Notes: generated from the letters alone by a model not told the origin. A stretch of DNA of 64,000 nt from an uncultured Pelagibacteraceae bacterium (GCA_902545635.1 CACCGT010000002.1:1-64000), one strand, 5' to 3'. Positions 43,718-54,344 are shown, counted from the first letter of the stretch. Made by a program: numbers and translations.

Positions 43718-44260
43718 ATGTTCATTCAAATACAAGAAACACCAAACCCAAACTCTCTTAAATTCATACCAGGCAAAGGAGTATCTAATGATGGGCCATA
43801 TGAATTTTTAAATGAAAGTCAAACACAGATCCCTTTATTAAAAAATATCTTGTCAATAAATGGTGTTACAGGAATTTTTTTAAGTGAAGATTTTTTGTCA
43901 ATTAATAAATCACAAGATGAAAAATGGGAAAATATTAAACATATTGTTATCTCTTATCTCAACGAATACTACGATGATGGTAATGAGTTCATAATAAATA
44001 AAGCGAGAGATCTAAATAAACAAAAAAATTATGGAGAAATAGAGAGTAAAATAATTAAGATTTTGGAAACTAAGATTAGACCAGCTGTTGCAAGAGATGG
44101 AGGAGATATAACTTTCAAAGAATTTAAAGATGGAAAAGTCACAGTTGTATTAAAAGGTAGTTGTTCAGGGTGTCCATCTTCAACTTTAACTTTAAAACAG
44201 GGGGTACAAAACCTACTTTGTCATTATATTCCTGAGGTAAAAGAAGTTTTAGCTGTATAA
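43718..44260 (+). CDS. nfuA: NfuA/NifU-like iron-sulfur carrier protein
   Basis: A 180-residue protein with an N-terminal Nfu domain (FIQIQETPNPNSLKFIPG) and a C-terminal NifU-like domain carrying the cluster-binding Cys149 and Cys152 in GSCSGCPSS. It would accept or deliver 4Fe-4S clusters. The two-domain layout is that of alphaproteobacterial and mitochondrial NFU1-type proteins. It stands between trpS and a glucosaminidase gene. Confidence 0.93.
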   Translation: MFIQIQETPNPNSLKFIPGKGVSNDGPYEFLNESQTQIPLLKNILSINGVTGIFLSEDFLSINKSQDEKWENIKHIVISYLNEYYDDGNEFIINKARDLNKQKNYGEIESKIIKILETKIRPAVARDGGDITFKEFKDGKVTVVLKGSCSGCPSSTLTLKQGVQNLLCHYIPEVKEVLAV

Positions 44261-44298
44261 TATCCTCAGTATCATTTATAAAGAATTGTTTTCTAAAA

Positions 44299-45381
44299 AT
44301 GTCAAAAAAAAAATTAATTAAAAAACTAGATAATAGTAATATCAATTTTTTTAAAACATTATTAACAAGTTTTATTATCATTTTTATATTCTCAATATTA
44401 CCTAACTCAATTGGTTTTATAAAAAATAATTTAAAATCAAATGAAGTTGTGCTCAATTCATCAAAACAAAATTTTGATGAAATATTAGATAAACAAAAAA
44501 AAAATAATAAAGTTTTAGAAGACTCTATAAAGAATAGGTTTACGTGGAATATTTTTGAAGATATTGATGTTTTTGGAAAAAACGAAGATGAAGAGGATCC
44601 GCAAAGATTAAGTGCATCAACAATTGAGGAGTTATTTAATGATAACGGATATAACTTAGATATAGTTAAAGAAACCAAACTAGTAAATGCTGGAAATCAG
44701 CTTACAAGACTGCCTAAAGAACTAAAAAATATTGAAAGTCCAAAAAAGAGAAAAGAACTTTTTATAAAAATAGTTTTACCTTTAATAATTGAGGAAAACC
44801 TAAAAATCAGATTTGACAGAAAGAAACTTTTCGAAATCTTAAATAAAAGTAATACTACAAAACGTGACAAAGCATGGCTCGATCTAAAATTTAAACAGTA
44901 TGGTATAAAAAATAATGATTTGGCAAAGCTAAAAATTAGGATGGATGAAATTCCGGTTTCATTAGCAATCGCTCAAGCAGCAAAAGAAACTGGATGGGGA
45001 AGCTCAAGATTTGCCCAAGAAGGAAATGCCTTATTTGGGCAGTGGACTTGGTCAGGTGAGGGAATTAGACCATTGGATGTTGAAAAAGATGAGAAACACA
45101 AAGTTGCAAAATTTAAAATACTCAAGGCTTCCGTAAGAGCTTATCAAAGAAATTTAAATACTCATTCCAGTTACAAAGAATTTAGAATTGAACGTGCAAT
45201 TCAAAGAGATAACAATGAAAAATTAGATAGTTTACTACTTGTAAACTTTTTAGAAAAATATGCAGAGACAGGAAAAGAATACACAGAAGTCTTAAAAAAA
45301 ATAATTACACAAAATAATTTAGTAGATTTTGATGATGTTGAAATTTTGCCCACTAGTTTGAAAATGAAAAATTTAATTTAG
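44299..45381 (+). CDS. Bax-like glucosaminidase-domain protein
   Basis: A 360-residue protein with one N-terminal membrane anchor (LLTSFIIIFIFSILPN), a long charged linker, and a C-terminal glucosaminidase domain. The catalytic-type segment is AAKETGWGSSRFAQEGNALFGQWTW, matching E. coli Bax. It probably cleaves peptidoglycan glycan strands in the periplasm. It ends four bases into the convergent deacetylase gene. Confidence 0.83.
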   Translation: MSKKKLIKKLDNSNINFFKTLLTSFIIIFIFSILPNSIGFIKNNLKSNEVVLNSSKQNFDEILDKQKKNNKVLEDSIKNRFTWNIFEDIDVFGKNEDEEDPQRLSASTIEELFNDNGYNLDIVKETKLVNAGNQLTRLPKELKNIESPKKRKELFIKIVLPLIIEENLKIRFDRKKLFEILNKSNTTKRDKAWLDLKFKQYGIKNNDLAKLKIRMDEIPVSLAIAQAAKETGWGSSRFAQEGNALFGQWTWSGEGIRPLDVEKDEKHKVAKFKILKASVRAYQRNLNTHSSYKEFRIERAIQRDNNEKLDSLLLVNFLEKYAETGKEYTEVLKKIITQNNLVDFDDVEILPTSLKMKNLI

Positions 45382-46427
45382 TTCAGTGTAAACTGTGTTC
45401 CAAACCATCTCCAAACATTCCCATCTTTCATCGAACAATTAATTCTTCCTCTTCTTGGTAAAAATTTTTCATTAAGTTCAATCTTAATAAAATTATTTAA
45501 ATAATTTAACTTTGAAGTTTTCCATTCCCCACCTTCATTTGAAAAACAATTGATTAAATTAATATTTGTTTGTTCCTTAAAGAACTCAATTGTCACTGAG
45601 GGAGGGTTATTAGTGTCAATTATGAGTTTATCTTCGGGTGACAATAATTTGTATTGAATCGGTAAAAGGTTTATTAGAAAGTTAAATCTCTCAAAATCTC
45701 CATATTTTTCATTTATAGGAAATCTTGGTAATTCATATTTATCCTTATTTAAATCAATTACCCCTGAATGTTGGCCAAATGCGAAATTAAATTTACTAGA
45801 AATATATTTTTTTTGTTCTAGGCTATATTCACCAAAAGGATAAGAAAAAAAAATTGGATTATAATTAAGTTTGTCTTCAAAAATTTTAATAGATTGATCT
45901 ATATCTTTTTTAAATTTTTGAAATTCGTATTTTGTTAAATATTCATGTGAGTGTGAATGATTTCCAATTACTACAAAATCTTCTTTAGAAATATTAATTA
46001 TTTCATCCCAATTCATATAGCCTTTTTTTCCGACTGTTTCTGTCGATACAAATAAAAGAATTGGAATTTTATTTTCTTTTAAAATCGGCCAAGCATTAAT
46101 ATAAAATGAGGAAAAAGCATCGTCGACAGTAAGTAAAATTTTTTTTTTGTCACTTACTTTTTTAAATTCACTGCCAAAATTTTTAGGATTTAAAAATTCA
46201 AAATTATTATCTTTGATTATATTAAGGTGTTTTTTAAAAGCCCCAATCCTTATATTAGTTGAGGGATATTTGTTTTCATCAAATCTGTGGTACATCAAAG
46301 CTAATATACCTTTTTCATCAGGTTCATATTTTTTGTTTACAGTCTCTGCATTAGCATTTAAAAAAAAAATATAAAAAATGATAAATTTAATTATTGATGC
46401 TGCTAATGAAAAAATTGTTTTTGCCAT
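45378..46427 (-). CDS. Polysaccharide deacetylase family protein
   Basis: A 349-residue exported protein. The NodB-type motifs are LLTVDDAFSSFY (motif 1, with the metal Asp) and NHSHSHEYL (the His pair). It has an N-terminal hydrophobic signal (IIKFIIFYIFFLNANA). The only plausible ATG is at 46427, which makes its first 50 bases antisense to the start of tsaB. It probably deacetylates a cell-wall or surface glycan; family members differ widely in substrate. Confidence 0.82.
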   Translation of the reverse strand: MAKTIFSLAASIIKFIIFYIFFLNANAETVNKKYEPDEKGILALMYHRFDENKYPSTNIRIGAFKKHLNIIKDNNFEFLNPKNFGSEFKKVSDKKKILLTVDDAFSSFYINAWPILKENKIPILLFVSTETVGKKGYMNWDEIINISKEDFVVIGNHSHSHEYLTKYEFQKFKKDIDQSIKIFEDKLNYNPIFFSYPFGEYSLEQKKYISSKFNFAFGQHSGVIDLNKDKYELPRFPINEKYGDFERFNFLINLLPIQYKLLSPEDKLIIDTNNPPSVTIEFFKEQTNINLINCFSNEGGEWKTSKLNYLNNFIKIELNEKFLPRRGRINCSMKDGNVWRWFGTQFTLN

Positions 46428-46755
46428 TATTGCTAAAAATCAATCATATACCACTAGTCATATAAACAGTAGAGAAAATTTTGATAATTTTCTGAAACTA
46501 ATCTCAAATTTTTTAAATAAAAAAAAAATAAAAATATGTAATATTCATAGAGTCTATGTAAATTTAGGACCTGGTAAATTTACTAGTTTAAGAATCTCAC
46601 TATCTATAGCAAAAGCAATATCTATAGCAAATAAAGCTGATTTAATTGGATTTAAATCTGATGATTTAATAAACAAAAATTATGAAAATTTGACTAAATT
46701 AAAAAAAAAAAATTTATCAATTAAAAGTTTGATAAAACCTATATACTCAAGTTAA
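46378..46755 (+). CDS. tsaB: Short TsaB-like protein (tRNA threonylcarbamoyladenosine synthesis)
   Basis: A 125-residue protein matching the N-terminal domain of TsaB: LIIDAANEKIVFAII, then the diagnostic NLGPGKFTSLRISLSIAKAISIA. Usual TsaB proteins are about 220-230 residues, so the C-terminal domain is missing or much reduced. TsaB helps TsaD make the t6A base in ANN-decoding tRNAs. The gene starts head-to-head with, and 50 bases inside, the deacetylase gene and is followed by fur after 8 bases. Confidence 0.75.
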   Translation: MINLIIDAANEKIVFAIIAKNQSYTTSHINSRENFDNFLKLISNFLNKKKIKICNIHRVYVNLGPGKFTSLRISLSIAKAISIANKADLIGFKSDDLINKNYENLTKLKKKNLSIKSLIKPIYSS

Positions 46756-46763
46756 AATAAATT

Positions 46764-47189
46764 ATGTCTGAAACTATAGAGAAAATCTGCCAAAAAAAAG
46801 GTGTTAAGCTTACTGACCAGAGAAAGATAATTGCCAAAGTTTTATCTGAGTCAAAAGAAGTATATGGAGAATCTGATCACCCTGATGTTGATGAATTGTA
46901 TAAAAGGGTTTCAAAATTAGACTCAAAAATAAGCATAGCAACTGTTTACAGGACAGTGAAACTTTTTGAAGAGTCTGGGATACTTACTAAGCACGATTTT
47001 AAAGGTGGAAAAGCCAGGTATGAAACATTAGTGGAAAGTCATCATGATCATCTAATTGATATAAAATCAGGAGAAATAATTGAATTCGTAGATGAAGAAA
47101 TTGAAAAATTGCAAAAAAAAGTTGCCGAAAAGTATGGATATAAATTAGTGGATCATAAATTAGAGCTTTATGGTATCAAAAAAAAATAA
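46764..47189 (+). CDS. fur: Fur-family metal-responsive regulator
   Basis: A 141-residue winged-helix repressor with the DNA-reading helix in SIATVYRTVKLFEESG and the metal motif HHDH at residues 93-96. The N-terminal KLTDQRKIIAKVL and the DHPDVDELYKRV segments match Fur. In alphaproteobacteria such proteins may sense manganese (Mur) as well as iron. It lies between tsaB and miaB in a plus-strand run. A different Fur-family protein (Irr) is at 62898. Confidence 0.9.
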   Translation: MSETIEKICQKKGVKLTDQRKIIAKVLSESKEVYGESDHPDVDELYKRVSKLDSKISIATVYRTVKLFEESGILTKHDFKGGKARYETLVESHHDHLIDIKSGEIIEFVDEEIEKLQKKVAEKYGYKLVDHKLELYGIKKK

Positions 47190-47224
47190 ATGGCTAGCCT
47201 TTTTAAGTTTTACAAAGTTTAAAC

Positions 47225-48559
47225 ATGTTAGAAAAAAAAATATTTATTAAAACATTTGGTTGTCAAATGAACGAGTACGACTCTAATAGAATTTATGATT
47301 CTGTAAGCAAATTAGGTTATATTAAAACTACAAATCAATCAGAAGCAGATTGTTATATTTTAAATACTTGTCATATACGTGATAAAGCTAAAGATAAAGT
47401 TTATCATGAAATTGGAAGAGTAAAAAAATTGTATCGAAATAAACAGAAGCCAGTAATGGTTGTCGCTGGTTGTGTAGCCCAAGCTGAAAATGAGGAAATG
47501 TTGAAGAGAGAGCCATATATAGATATTGTTTTGGGACCTCAATCTTATCATAAAGTTAATGACTTATTAAAAAAACATATATTAAACTTAAAACAAGAGG
47601 AGACAGAATTCGATACTATTTCAAAATTTGGATATTTTGACGAAATTAAAAATAATGATAATAAAATTTCTGCATTTTTAACTATTCAAGAAGGTTGTGA
47701 TAAGTTTTGCCATTTTTGTGTAGTCCCCTACACAAGAGGACCTGAATACTCTCGACCATTTAATAAAGTTATAAATGAAGCTGAACAACTTATCGAAAAT
47801 GGAGCAAGAGAAATTACTTTGCTTGGTCAAAACGTTAATGCATATTCTTATATAAAAAATTCAAAAGAGTACAGACTTTCTCATTTAATAAATCATTTAG
47901 AAAAATATTCAGAATTGAAGAGAATAAGATATACTACCTCACACCCTCGAGATATGACAAAGGATTTAATTCAATGTTACTCCTCAAGTTCTAAATTAAT
48001 GCCATTTGTCCACTTACCTATACAAAGTGGTTCAAACAAAATTTTAGAATTAATGAACCGAAAGCATACCGTAGAAGATTACTTAAAAATATATGAACAA
48101 TTAAAGGAAATAAATAGTGAAATAGAATTTTCAAGTGATTTCATTATTGGTTATCCAGGAGAAACACAAAAAGATTTTGAAGATACATTTAATTTATTAA
48201 AAAAAATAAAATTTATTAACTCTTTTTCATTTATTTTTAGTCCAAGACCAGGAACAAAAGCCTCAAAGTTAGAAATGATTGATAGAAATATAGCTAAAGA
48301 AAGACTGAAATTAGTTCAGGAAAAATTATTTAATAACCAAATAGAAAAAAATAAATCAATGGAAAACGGTACCATCGATGTACTTGTTGAAAATAAATTA
48401 GATAAGCAAAATAAATTTTTTGGAAGAAATAAATATATCACACCTGTAATATTCGATGGTAGTGACTGTCACATTGGTAAAATAGCTAGAGTAAAAATTA
48501 TAAGCAGTAATCAGAATACTTTATTTGGTACTTTAAATAAAAAAATGCGAGCTGCCTAA
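47225..48559 (+). CDS. miaB: tRNA-2-methylthio-N6-dimethylallyladenosine synthase MiaB
   Basis: A 444-residue radical SAM methylthiotransferase. The N-terminal domain holds Cys13, Cys49 and Cys83 for the auxiliary cluster; the radical SAM motif is Cys158, Cys162 and Cys165 (CDKFCHFC); a TRAM domain closes the protein. It methylthiolates position 37 of tRNAs reading UNN codons. The order miaB-phoH-ybeY-lnt-metK is the usual alphaproteobacterial one. Confidence 0.97.
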   Translation: MLEKKIFIKTFGCQMNEYDSNRIYDSVSKLGYIKTTNQSEADCYILNTCHIRDKAKDKVYHEIGRVKKLYRNKQKPVMVVAGCVAQAENEEMLKREPYIDIVLGPQSYHKVNDLLKKHILNLKQEETEFDTISKFGYFDEIKNNDNKISAFLTIQEGCDKFCHFCVVPYTRGPEYSRPFNKVINEAEQLIENGAREITLLGQNVNAYSYIKNSKEYRLSHLINHLEKYSELKRIRYTTSHPRDMTKDLIQCYSSSSKLMPFVHLPIQSGSNKILELMNRKHTVEDYLKIYEQLKEINSEIEFSSDFIIGYPGETQKDFEDTFNLLKKIKFINSFSFIFSPRPGTKASKLEMIDRNIAKERLKLVQEKLFNNQIEKNKSMENGTIDVLVENKLDKQNKFFGRNKYITPVIFDGSDCHIGKIARVKIISSNQNTLFGTLNKKMRAA

Positions 48560-48560
48560 G

Positions 48561-49568
48561 TTGACTAATTTATATAAAAAAACAGTAATTTCAGAACTAA
48601 AATTTGTATATTCAGAAAATAATACTTTAAGTATAATATTCCAAAATAATGACTTATTACTTGGTGTTGCTGGCGAGTTTAATAACAATCTGAAGGAATT
48701 AGAAAAAATTACTCAGACCAGTTTATATTCAAGAGGAAACTCAATCCTTGTAAAAAGTGATTTAGAAAAAAATAATTTAGTTAAAAATGCTATAATATTT
48801 TTGACTGAGCAATTTTTAAATAATGGAACAATTGAAAAAAAAGATATAATTTCTTCCATAAATAAATTTATGATAGATCAAAAAAATAATCCTGAAAAAA
48901 AAATAGAATATATTATTAAAAGTCCTAAGAAATCTGTAATTCCAAGGTCAGAGAATCAGAAGGAATATGTAAGGGCTCTAAAAGAGTCTGATATTATTAT
49001 TTCAGCAGGACCTGCGGGAACTGGTAAAACTTTTTTAGCAGTTGCTGTTGCATTGACAATGTTATTAGATAAAAAAATTGAGAGAATTATTTTATCCAGA
49101 CCAGCTGTAGAAGCTGGTGAAAGACTTGGTTTTTTGCCTGGTGATATGAGAGAAAAAGTAGATCCATATTTAAGACCATTATATGATTCTTTATATGACT
49201 TATTAGATTTTGAAAAGATACAAAAAAAAATAGAAGTTGGTGATATCGAAATAGCTCCTTTAGCTTTTATGAGAGGAAGAACTTTAAAAAATTCATTTGC
49301 AATTCTTGATGAAGCACAAAATGCAACAGATACACAAATCAAAATGTTCCTAACTAGAATAGGAGAAAACTCAAAAATAGTTATTAACGGAGATCCTTCA
49401 CAAATAGACTTACCCAACAAATCACTTTCGGGTTTAAACAGATCGAAAAAACTGCTTGGACATCTAAATGAAATATCAGTGGTAGATTTTGATCATAGAG
49501 ATGTGGTTAGACATCCACTAGTGTCAAAAATTGTTAAAGCATATTCTGATAAGAATTCCGAGGAATGA
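48561..49568 (+). CDS. ybeZ: PhoH-like ATPase (YbeZ)
   Basis: A 335-residue PhoH-family ATPase with Walker A GPAGTGKTFLA and Walker B FAILDEAQNA. It works with YbeY in RNA metabolism in other bacteria. The start is TTG, one base after the miaB stop; no ATG lies near. Its end overlaps ybeY by ATGA, so the pair is co-translated. The N-terminal 100 residues are diverged. Confidence 0.93.
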   Translation: MTNLYKKTVISELKFVYSENNTLSIIFQNNDLLLGVAGEFNNNLKELEKITQTSLYSRGNSILVKSDLEKNNLVKNAIIFLTEQFLNNGTIEKKDIISSINKFMIDQKNNPEKKIEYIIKSPKKSVIPRSENQKEYVRALKESDIIISAGPAGTGKTFLAVAVALTMLLDKKIERIILSRPAVEAGERLGFLPGDMREKVDPYLRPLYDSLYDLLDFEKIQKKIEVGDIEIAPLAFMRGRTLKNSFAILDEAQNATDTQIKMFLTRIGENSKIVINGDPSQIDLPNKSLSGLNRSKKLLGHLNEISVVDFDHRDVVRHPLVSKIVKAYSDKNSEE

Positions 49569-50011
49569 TAAAAGCTAATGTAATATCAGATTATTCAATT
49601 TGGAAAAGAAATATCAAAAGACCAAATGAATATTTAAATAAAAGGCTAAAAATATTATCCAGGACATCCTCGTTTAAACGAAAAAACTATGAGTTTTCAG
49701 TACTTTTGACAAACAACAAGCAAATGAAACATTTTAATTTAAAATTTAGAAAAAAAAACAAAACTACAGATGTGTTATCTTTTCCAATAAAGATTAAAGA
49801 CAATAAAAAAACATATTTAGGTGACATAGCAATCAGTTATGAAATTGTTAAAGAAAGATCAAAAGAAACAAATTTTTTGTTAGAATTTGATAAAATGTGG
49901 ATTCATGGATATCTACATTTAATTGGCTATGATCATAAGGAATTAATTGATTTTAAAAAAATGCACAGAAGAGAAAAACTAATCTTGAATTATTTTCATG
50001 AAGTAAATTGA
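49565..50011 (+). CDS. ybeY: Endoribonuclease YbeY
   Basis: A 148-residue zinc enzyme with the family signature HGYLHLIGYDH near the C-terminus, which supplies three metal-binding His. The FRKKNKTTDVLSFP and LGDIAISYE segments are also typical. It acts in 16S rRNA 3' end maturation and ribosome quality control. It starts in the ybeZ stop and overlaps lnt (TTGA). Confidence 0.95.
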   Translation: MIKANVISDYSIWKRNIKRPNEYLNKRLKILSRTSSFKRKNYEFSVLLTNNKQMKHFNLKFRKKNKTTDVLSFPIKIKDNKKTYLGDIAISYEIVKERSKETNFLLEFDKMWIHGYLHLIGYDHKELIDFKKMHRREKLILNYFHEVN

Positions 50012-51531
50012 CTCTATTATATAAAAATAAATTTTTAGTATACTTATTTGTATTTTCACTAGGCTTAATTTCATCTTTTGCACTTTCGCCTTATAATTTA
50101 TTTTACGTAAATTTTATTTCATACCCTGCATTTTTGTGGATATTGTTGTTTTATTCAAAATCCAAATTTATATCATTTAATATTGGATGGGTATTTGGTT
50201 TTGGTTACTTTATTTCAAATTTATATTGGATAACAAATTCACTTACTTTCGACGATATTTTTAAACCTCTTGTACCATTTGCTTTATTTTTAATACCTTT
50301 TTTTTTAGGATTATTTTATGGACTTTCAACATTGGTTTTTTCTCTTTTAAATCCAAAAAAAAATTTTTTATCAATCATAATATTAACTACATCTTTATCT
50401 ATTTTTGAGTACATTAGAAGTTTTATCTTCGGAGGTTTTCCTTGGAATTTAATTTCCTTTAGTTTTGTTAATTATTTAGAATTTATACAATTACTTTCTA
50501 TAACAGGAACTTATGCTTTTAACTCAATTGTTATTCTTTTATTCTTATTGCCAACTGTTTTTTTCTTTAATTTTAAAAAAAAAACAAAAATAGCAATTTT
50601 TGTTTTTTCCATATCAATTTTTTTTATAAATTATTATTGGGGTAATTCAATTTTAGCAAATCATAAATTGACTCAAAAAAATGACTTGGGATTTACCATT
50701 AAGATAATATCTCCTAAAATAGATATAAATAGATATTTTAAAAGTGAAAATCCTCAAGATTTTATTTCTGAATTGATAAACATTTCTGAACCTAATCCAT
50801 TAAAGGAAACAATATTTATTTTCCCAGAAGGTATTCTTTCAAGTATATATTTTGAGGACCTTTTAAAATTTAAAAACCTTTTTTTAAATAATTTTTCAAA
50901 AAAACATAAAATTATTTTAGGTATGAATATGTATGAAAATCAAAAAATCTATAATTCTTTACTTGTATTTGATAATGAACTTAATGTTTTAGATAAATAT
51001 TATAAGAACAAACTCGTACCATTTGGAGAGTTTTTGCCGTTTGAAAAAATATTATCTCATTTAGGATTAAAAAAAATTACTCAAGGCTATCAGTCTTTTT
51101 CTGCAGACAATCAAAGAGATATATTAACTTTGAATAACTTTAATTTTAATCCACTTATTTGTTATGAAGTTATTTACTCTGGTAAAATAAATAAAAGCTT
51201 AAAAAACTATGATTTTATTTTAAATATTTCTGAGGATGGGTGGTTTGGAAATTCTATTGGCCCTCATCAGCATTATTCTCACTCAATTTTCAGATCAATA
51301 GAGGAGGGCAAAGCTATCATTCGATCAACAAATAATGGTATTTCAGCGTATATAAATTCAAAAGGTCAAGTAAATAATAAAATGGAAACAACTGACAAGG
51401 GATTTATTGAATTTGACTCTTATAAAAAGTCCAATAAAACAATCTTTAGCTCTCAGGGTAATAAGATCTTCTTTTATTTTCTTTTCATTTATATTAGTTT
51501 AATTTTTTTTTTTAAAATACGGGGGAATTAA
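50008..51531 (+). CDS. lnt: Apolipoprotein N-acyltransferase
   Basis: A 507-residue inner-membrane enzyme with about six N-terminal helices and a C-terminal nitrilase-type periplasmic domain. Catalytic residues appear as Glu in IFPEGIL, Lys in [15 protein letters not shown] and Cys in [13 protein letters not shown]. It adds the third acyl chain to lipoproteins. TTG is the start, overlapping the ybeY stop; its own stop shares a base with the metK ATG. Confidence 0.93.
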   Translation: MTLLYKNKFLVYLFVFSLGLISSFALSPYNLFYVNFISYPAFLWILLFYSKSKFISFNIGWVFGFGYFISNLYWITNSLTFDDIFKPLVPFALFLIPFFLGLFYGLSTLVFSLLNPKKNFLSIIILTTSLSIFEYIRSFIFGGFPWNLISFSFVNYLEFIQLLSITGTYAFNSIVILLFLLPTVFFFNFKKKTKIAIFVFSISIFFINYYWGNSILANHKLTQKNDLGFTIKIISPKIDINRYFKSENPQDFISELINISEPNPLKETIFIFPEGILSSIYFEDLLKFKNLFLNNFSKKHKIILGMNMYENQKIYNSLLVFDNELNVLDKYYKNKLVPFGEFLPFEKILSHLGLKKITQGYQSFSADNQRDILTLNNFNFNPLICYEVIYSGKINKSLKNYDFILNISEDGWFGNSIGPHQHYSHSIFRSIEEGKAIIRSTNNGISAYINSKGQVNNKMETTDKGFIEFDSYKKSNKTIFSSQGNKIFFYFLFIYISLIFFFKIRGN

Positions 51532-52694
51532 TGAAAAAGAATTTTTTATTTACTAGTGAGTCAGTGTCAGAGGGACATCCAGATAAAGTCTGTGACAGAA
51601 TTTCAGATATGGTTGTAGACAATTTTTTAGCTGCCGAGCCGCAAGCAAGAGTTGCCTGTGAGACTCTAACAACAACAAATAAAGTTGTATTAGCAGGAGA
51701 AGTCAGAGGTCCAGAACTTAAGCAAGAGGAATTAATTTCAAAAGTCAGAGATTGCATAAAAGATATTGGATATGATCAAGATGGCTTTTCTTGGAAAGAA
51801 CAAACCAAAATTGAAACACATTTACACGCACAATCAGCAGATATTGCAATGGGAGTAGACTCTGCCGGAAATAAGGATGAAGGTGCAGGGGACCAAGGTA
51901 TAATGTTTGGTTATGCATGTAATGAAACTGATGTATTAATGCCAGCACCAATTCATTACTCACACAAAATTTTAAGATTGATGGCTGAAGATCGTAAATC
52001 TGGAAAACTAAGCGGAATAGAGCCAGATTCAAAAAGTCAAATTACTATTGAATATAAAGATGGATTGCCCGCTGCTGTAACATCTGTTGTTATTTCTACT
52101 CAACACTCAAAAGATGTAAATTTAAATAAAGTCAAAGAGCTTTGTATGCCTTACATAGAAAGATCTATACCTAAAAATTTATTAGGAAGTCTTGACGAAA
52201 AAGAGATTTATATAAATCCTACAGGAAATTTTGTAATTGGGGGCCCAGATGGGGATAGTGGTTTAACTGGAAGAAAAATTATTGTTGATACTTATGGTGG
52301 AGCCGCACCGCATGGTGGAGGTGCATTTTCGGGCAAAGATCCAACAAAAGTAGATAGATCTGCTGCATACGCTTCTAGATATTTAGCTAAGAATGTAGTT
52401 GCTTCAAAAATCGCAGATAAATGTTTAATTCAATTGGCTTATGCAATCGGAGTGTCTAAACCTTTATCAATTTATGTTGATTTATTTGATAACGATGAAG
52501 AAAAAAATGTTCATGTTGAAAAACTAATTAAAGAAAACTTTGATTTAAGTCCAAGAGGAATTAGAGAAATGTTAAATTTAAATAAACCAATTTATCAAAA
52601 AACTGCAGCCTATGGACACTTTGGGAGAATACCTGAGGAAGATGGATCATTTTCATGGGAAAAAACTGATAAATCTGGGGTTTTTAGTAAGTAA
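51531..52694 (+). CDS. metK: S-adenosylmethionine synthetase
   Basis: A 387-residue enzyme making AdoMet from methionine and ATP. Signatures are [19 protein letters not shown] and [16 protein letters not shown]. It overlaps lnt by one base and has no leader of its own, so no riboswitch sits directly before it. A strong terminator follows. In related bacteria trmB and rimP come next; here nusA follows instead. Confidence 0.97.
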   Translation: MKKNFLFTSESVSEGHPDKVCDRISDMVVDNFLAAEPQARVACETLTTTNKVVLAGEVRGPELKQEELISKVRDCIKDIGYDQDGFSWKEQTKIETHLHAQSADIAMGVDSAGNKDEGAGDQGIMFGYACNETDVLMPAPIHYSHKILRLMAEDRKSGKLSGIEPDSKSQITIEYKDGLPAAVTSVVISTQHSKDVNLNKVKELCMPYIERSIPKNLLGSLDEKEIYINPTGNFVIGGPDGDSGLTGRKIIVDTYGGAAPHGGGAFSGKDPTKVDRSAAYASRYLAKNVVASKIADKCLIQLAYAIGVSKPLSIYVDLFDNDEEKNVHVEKLIKENFDLSPRGIREMLNLNKPIYQKTAAYGHFGRIPEEDGSFSWEKTDKSGVFSK

Positions 52695-52750
52695 ATATTG
52701 TTGAAAACTTACAAAAAATAACTATATTTCTTTCACATTGTTGAAATTTC

Positions 52751-52777
52751 AAAATGGGCTTAGGCCCATTTTTTTTT
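52751..52777 (+). terminator. Intrinsic terminator after metK
   Basis: A 9-bp stem (AAAATGGGC with GCCCATTTT) closes a four-base loop and runs into a T tract to 52777. It lies 57 bases after the metK stop and 14 bases before the nusA ATG, so it must be read through, or act as an attenuator, for any transcript entering nusA from upstream. Confidence 0.8.
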
Positions 52778-52790
52778 AGCTTTAAAAAAA

Positions 52791-54344
52791 ATGTTAAATA
52801 GAAGAGCAGATAAACTTGAATTACTTAGAATTGCTGAAGCAGTTGCCCTAGAGAAATCCATAGACAAAGAACTAATTATTGGATCCATGGAGACAGGTAT
52901 TGCTAAAGCAGCAAAATCAAAATTTGGGTCTGATAATGATATAAAAGTTGAGATAAATAGAGAAAATGGTGATATCGGCATTTTTAGAAAGTTATTAATT
53001 GTCGAAAAACCAGAAAACTCAAATATCGAAATAACGCTAGAGGAGGCAATAAAACTTAGTCAAACAAACGAGGACAAGCAAATCGGTGATGAGGTTTTGC
53101 AGCCGCTACCTTCTTTTGATTTTGGAAGAATCGCAGCACAAACAGCCAAACAGGTTATAAGTTTTAATGTAAGAGAGGCAGAGCGAGAAAGACAATATAA
53201 CGATTTTATAGATAAAAAAGATACAATCTTAAGTGGGATAGTAAAAAGATTAGAATTTGGCAATGTGATAGTTGACCTTGGTAGAACAGAAGCAATAATT
53301 CAAAAAAATGAAATGATACCAAGAGAAAATATTAAAGCAGGTGATAGAGTCAAAGCTTATTGTTTAGACGTTCGAAGAGAGCCTAGAGGTCAACAAATAT
53401 TTTTGTCTAGAGCTCATCCAAAATTTATGGATAAATTGTTCATTCAAGAGGTTCCCGAGATTTATGATGGTTTAATTGAGATAAAATCTTCATCAAGAGA
53501 TCCTGGAAGTAGGGCAAAAATATGTGTTAAAGCAATAGATACTTCTTTAGATCCTGTAGGGGCATGTGTTGGAATGAGAGGAAGTAGAGTACAAGCTGTA
53601 GTTAACGAATTACAAGGCGAGAAAATAGATATAGTTAATTGGTCAGAAGATCCTGCTGTTGTTGTTGCAAATGCCTTATCTCCTGCAGAAGTTCAGAGAG
53701 TAAATGTTGATAATGAAGCTAAAAAACTTGATGTGATACTAACAGAAGAGAATTTAAGCAAAGCAATTGGAAGAAGGGGTCAAAACGTACGATTAGCTAC
53801 AAAATTATTGAATTATGAAATTAATATTATGACTGAGCAAGAAGACTCCGAGAGAAGACAGTTAGAATTCAAAGAAAAAACTGACAATATAGTAAAAAAT
53901 CTTGAGCTTGACGAAACATTAGGTCAATTATTAGTTGCTGAAGGTTTTTCTTCAATAGATGATATAAAAGACAGCTCGGCCGAAGCCCTTCTTAAAATAG
54001 AGGGTATAGAAGAAGAAACAGCAAAAGAATTAATTGAGAGGGCTAAAGAATTTTTTGAAAAAGACCAAGAGGAAATATCACAAAGGATAAAGGATCTTGG
54101 TTTAGAAAATGATTTAATAAATCATGAAGGGCTCACACCTGGAATGTTAGTTACTCTAGGAGAACAAAAGATTTTAACATTAACAGATTTAGCAGATTTA
54201 GCGTCAGATGAATTAACTGGCACCTATGACGTAGTTAAAGGTGAAAGAGTTAAAATAAAGGGATATCTTGAAGATTTCGCATTAACAAAATTAGAAGCAG
54301 ATAATCTAGTTATGTCTGCTCGAGAAAAAGTTTATAAAGATTGA
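52791..54344 (+). CDS. nusA: Transcription termination/antitermination factor NusA
   Basis: A 517-residue RNA polymerase-binding factor: N-terminal domain (LELLRIAEAVALEKSID), S1 domain near residues 135-200 (SGIVKRLEFGNVIVDLG), two KH domains (GACVGMRGSRVQAVVNEL; IGRRGQNVRLATKLL) and C-terminal acidic repeats with helix-hairpin-helix patterns. It heads the nusA-infB-rbfA-rpsO-pnp run. The hairpin just upstream may allow NusA-linked autoregulation, which is inference. Confidence 0.96.
   Translation: MLNRRADKLELLRIAEAVALEKSIDKELIIGSMETGIAKAAKSKFGSDNDIKVEINRENGDIGIFRKLLIVEKPENSNIEITLEEAIKLSQTNEDKQIGDEVLQPLPSFDFGRIAAQTAKQVISFNVREAERERQYNDFIDKKDTILSGIVKRLEFGNVIVDLGRTEAIIQKNEMIPRENIKAGDRVKAYCLDVRREPRGQQIFLSRAHPKFMDKLFIQEVPEIYDGLIEIKSSSRDPGSRAKICVKAIDTSLDPVGACVGMRGSRVQAVVNELQGEKIDIVNWSEDPAVVVANALSPAEVQRVNVDNEAKKLDVILTEENLSKAIGRRGQNVRLATKLLNYEINIMTEQEDSERRQLEFKEKTDNIVKNLELDETLGQLLVAEGFSSIDDIKDSSAEALLKIEGIEEETAKELIERAKEFFEKDQEEISQRIKDLGLENDLINHEGLTPGMLVTLGEQKILTLTDLADLASDELTGTYDVVKGERVKIKGYLEDFALTKLEADNLVMSAREKVYKD

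Noticed and set aside
51500-51531. Leader riboswitch before metK
   Set aside because: metK starts at the last base of lnt, so there is no separate leader.
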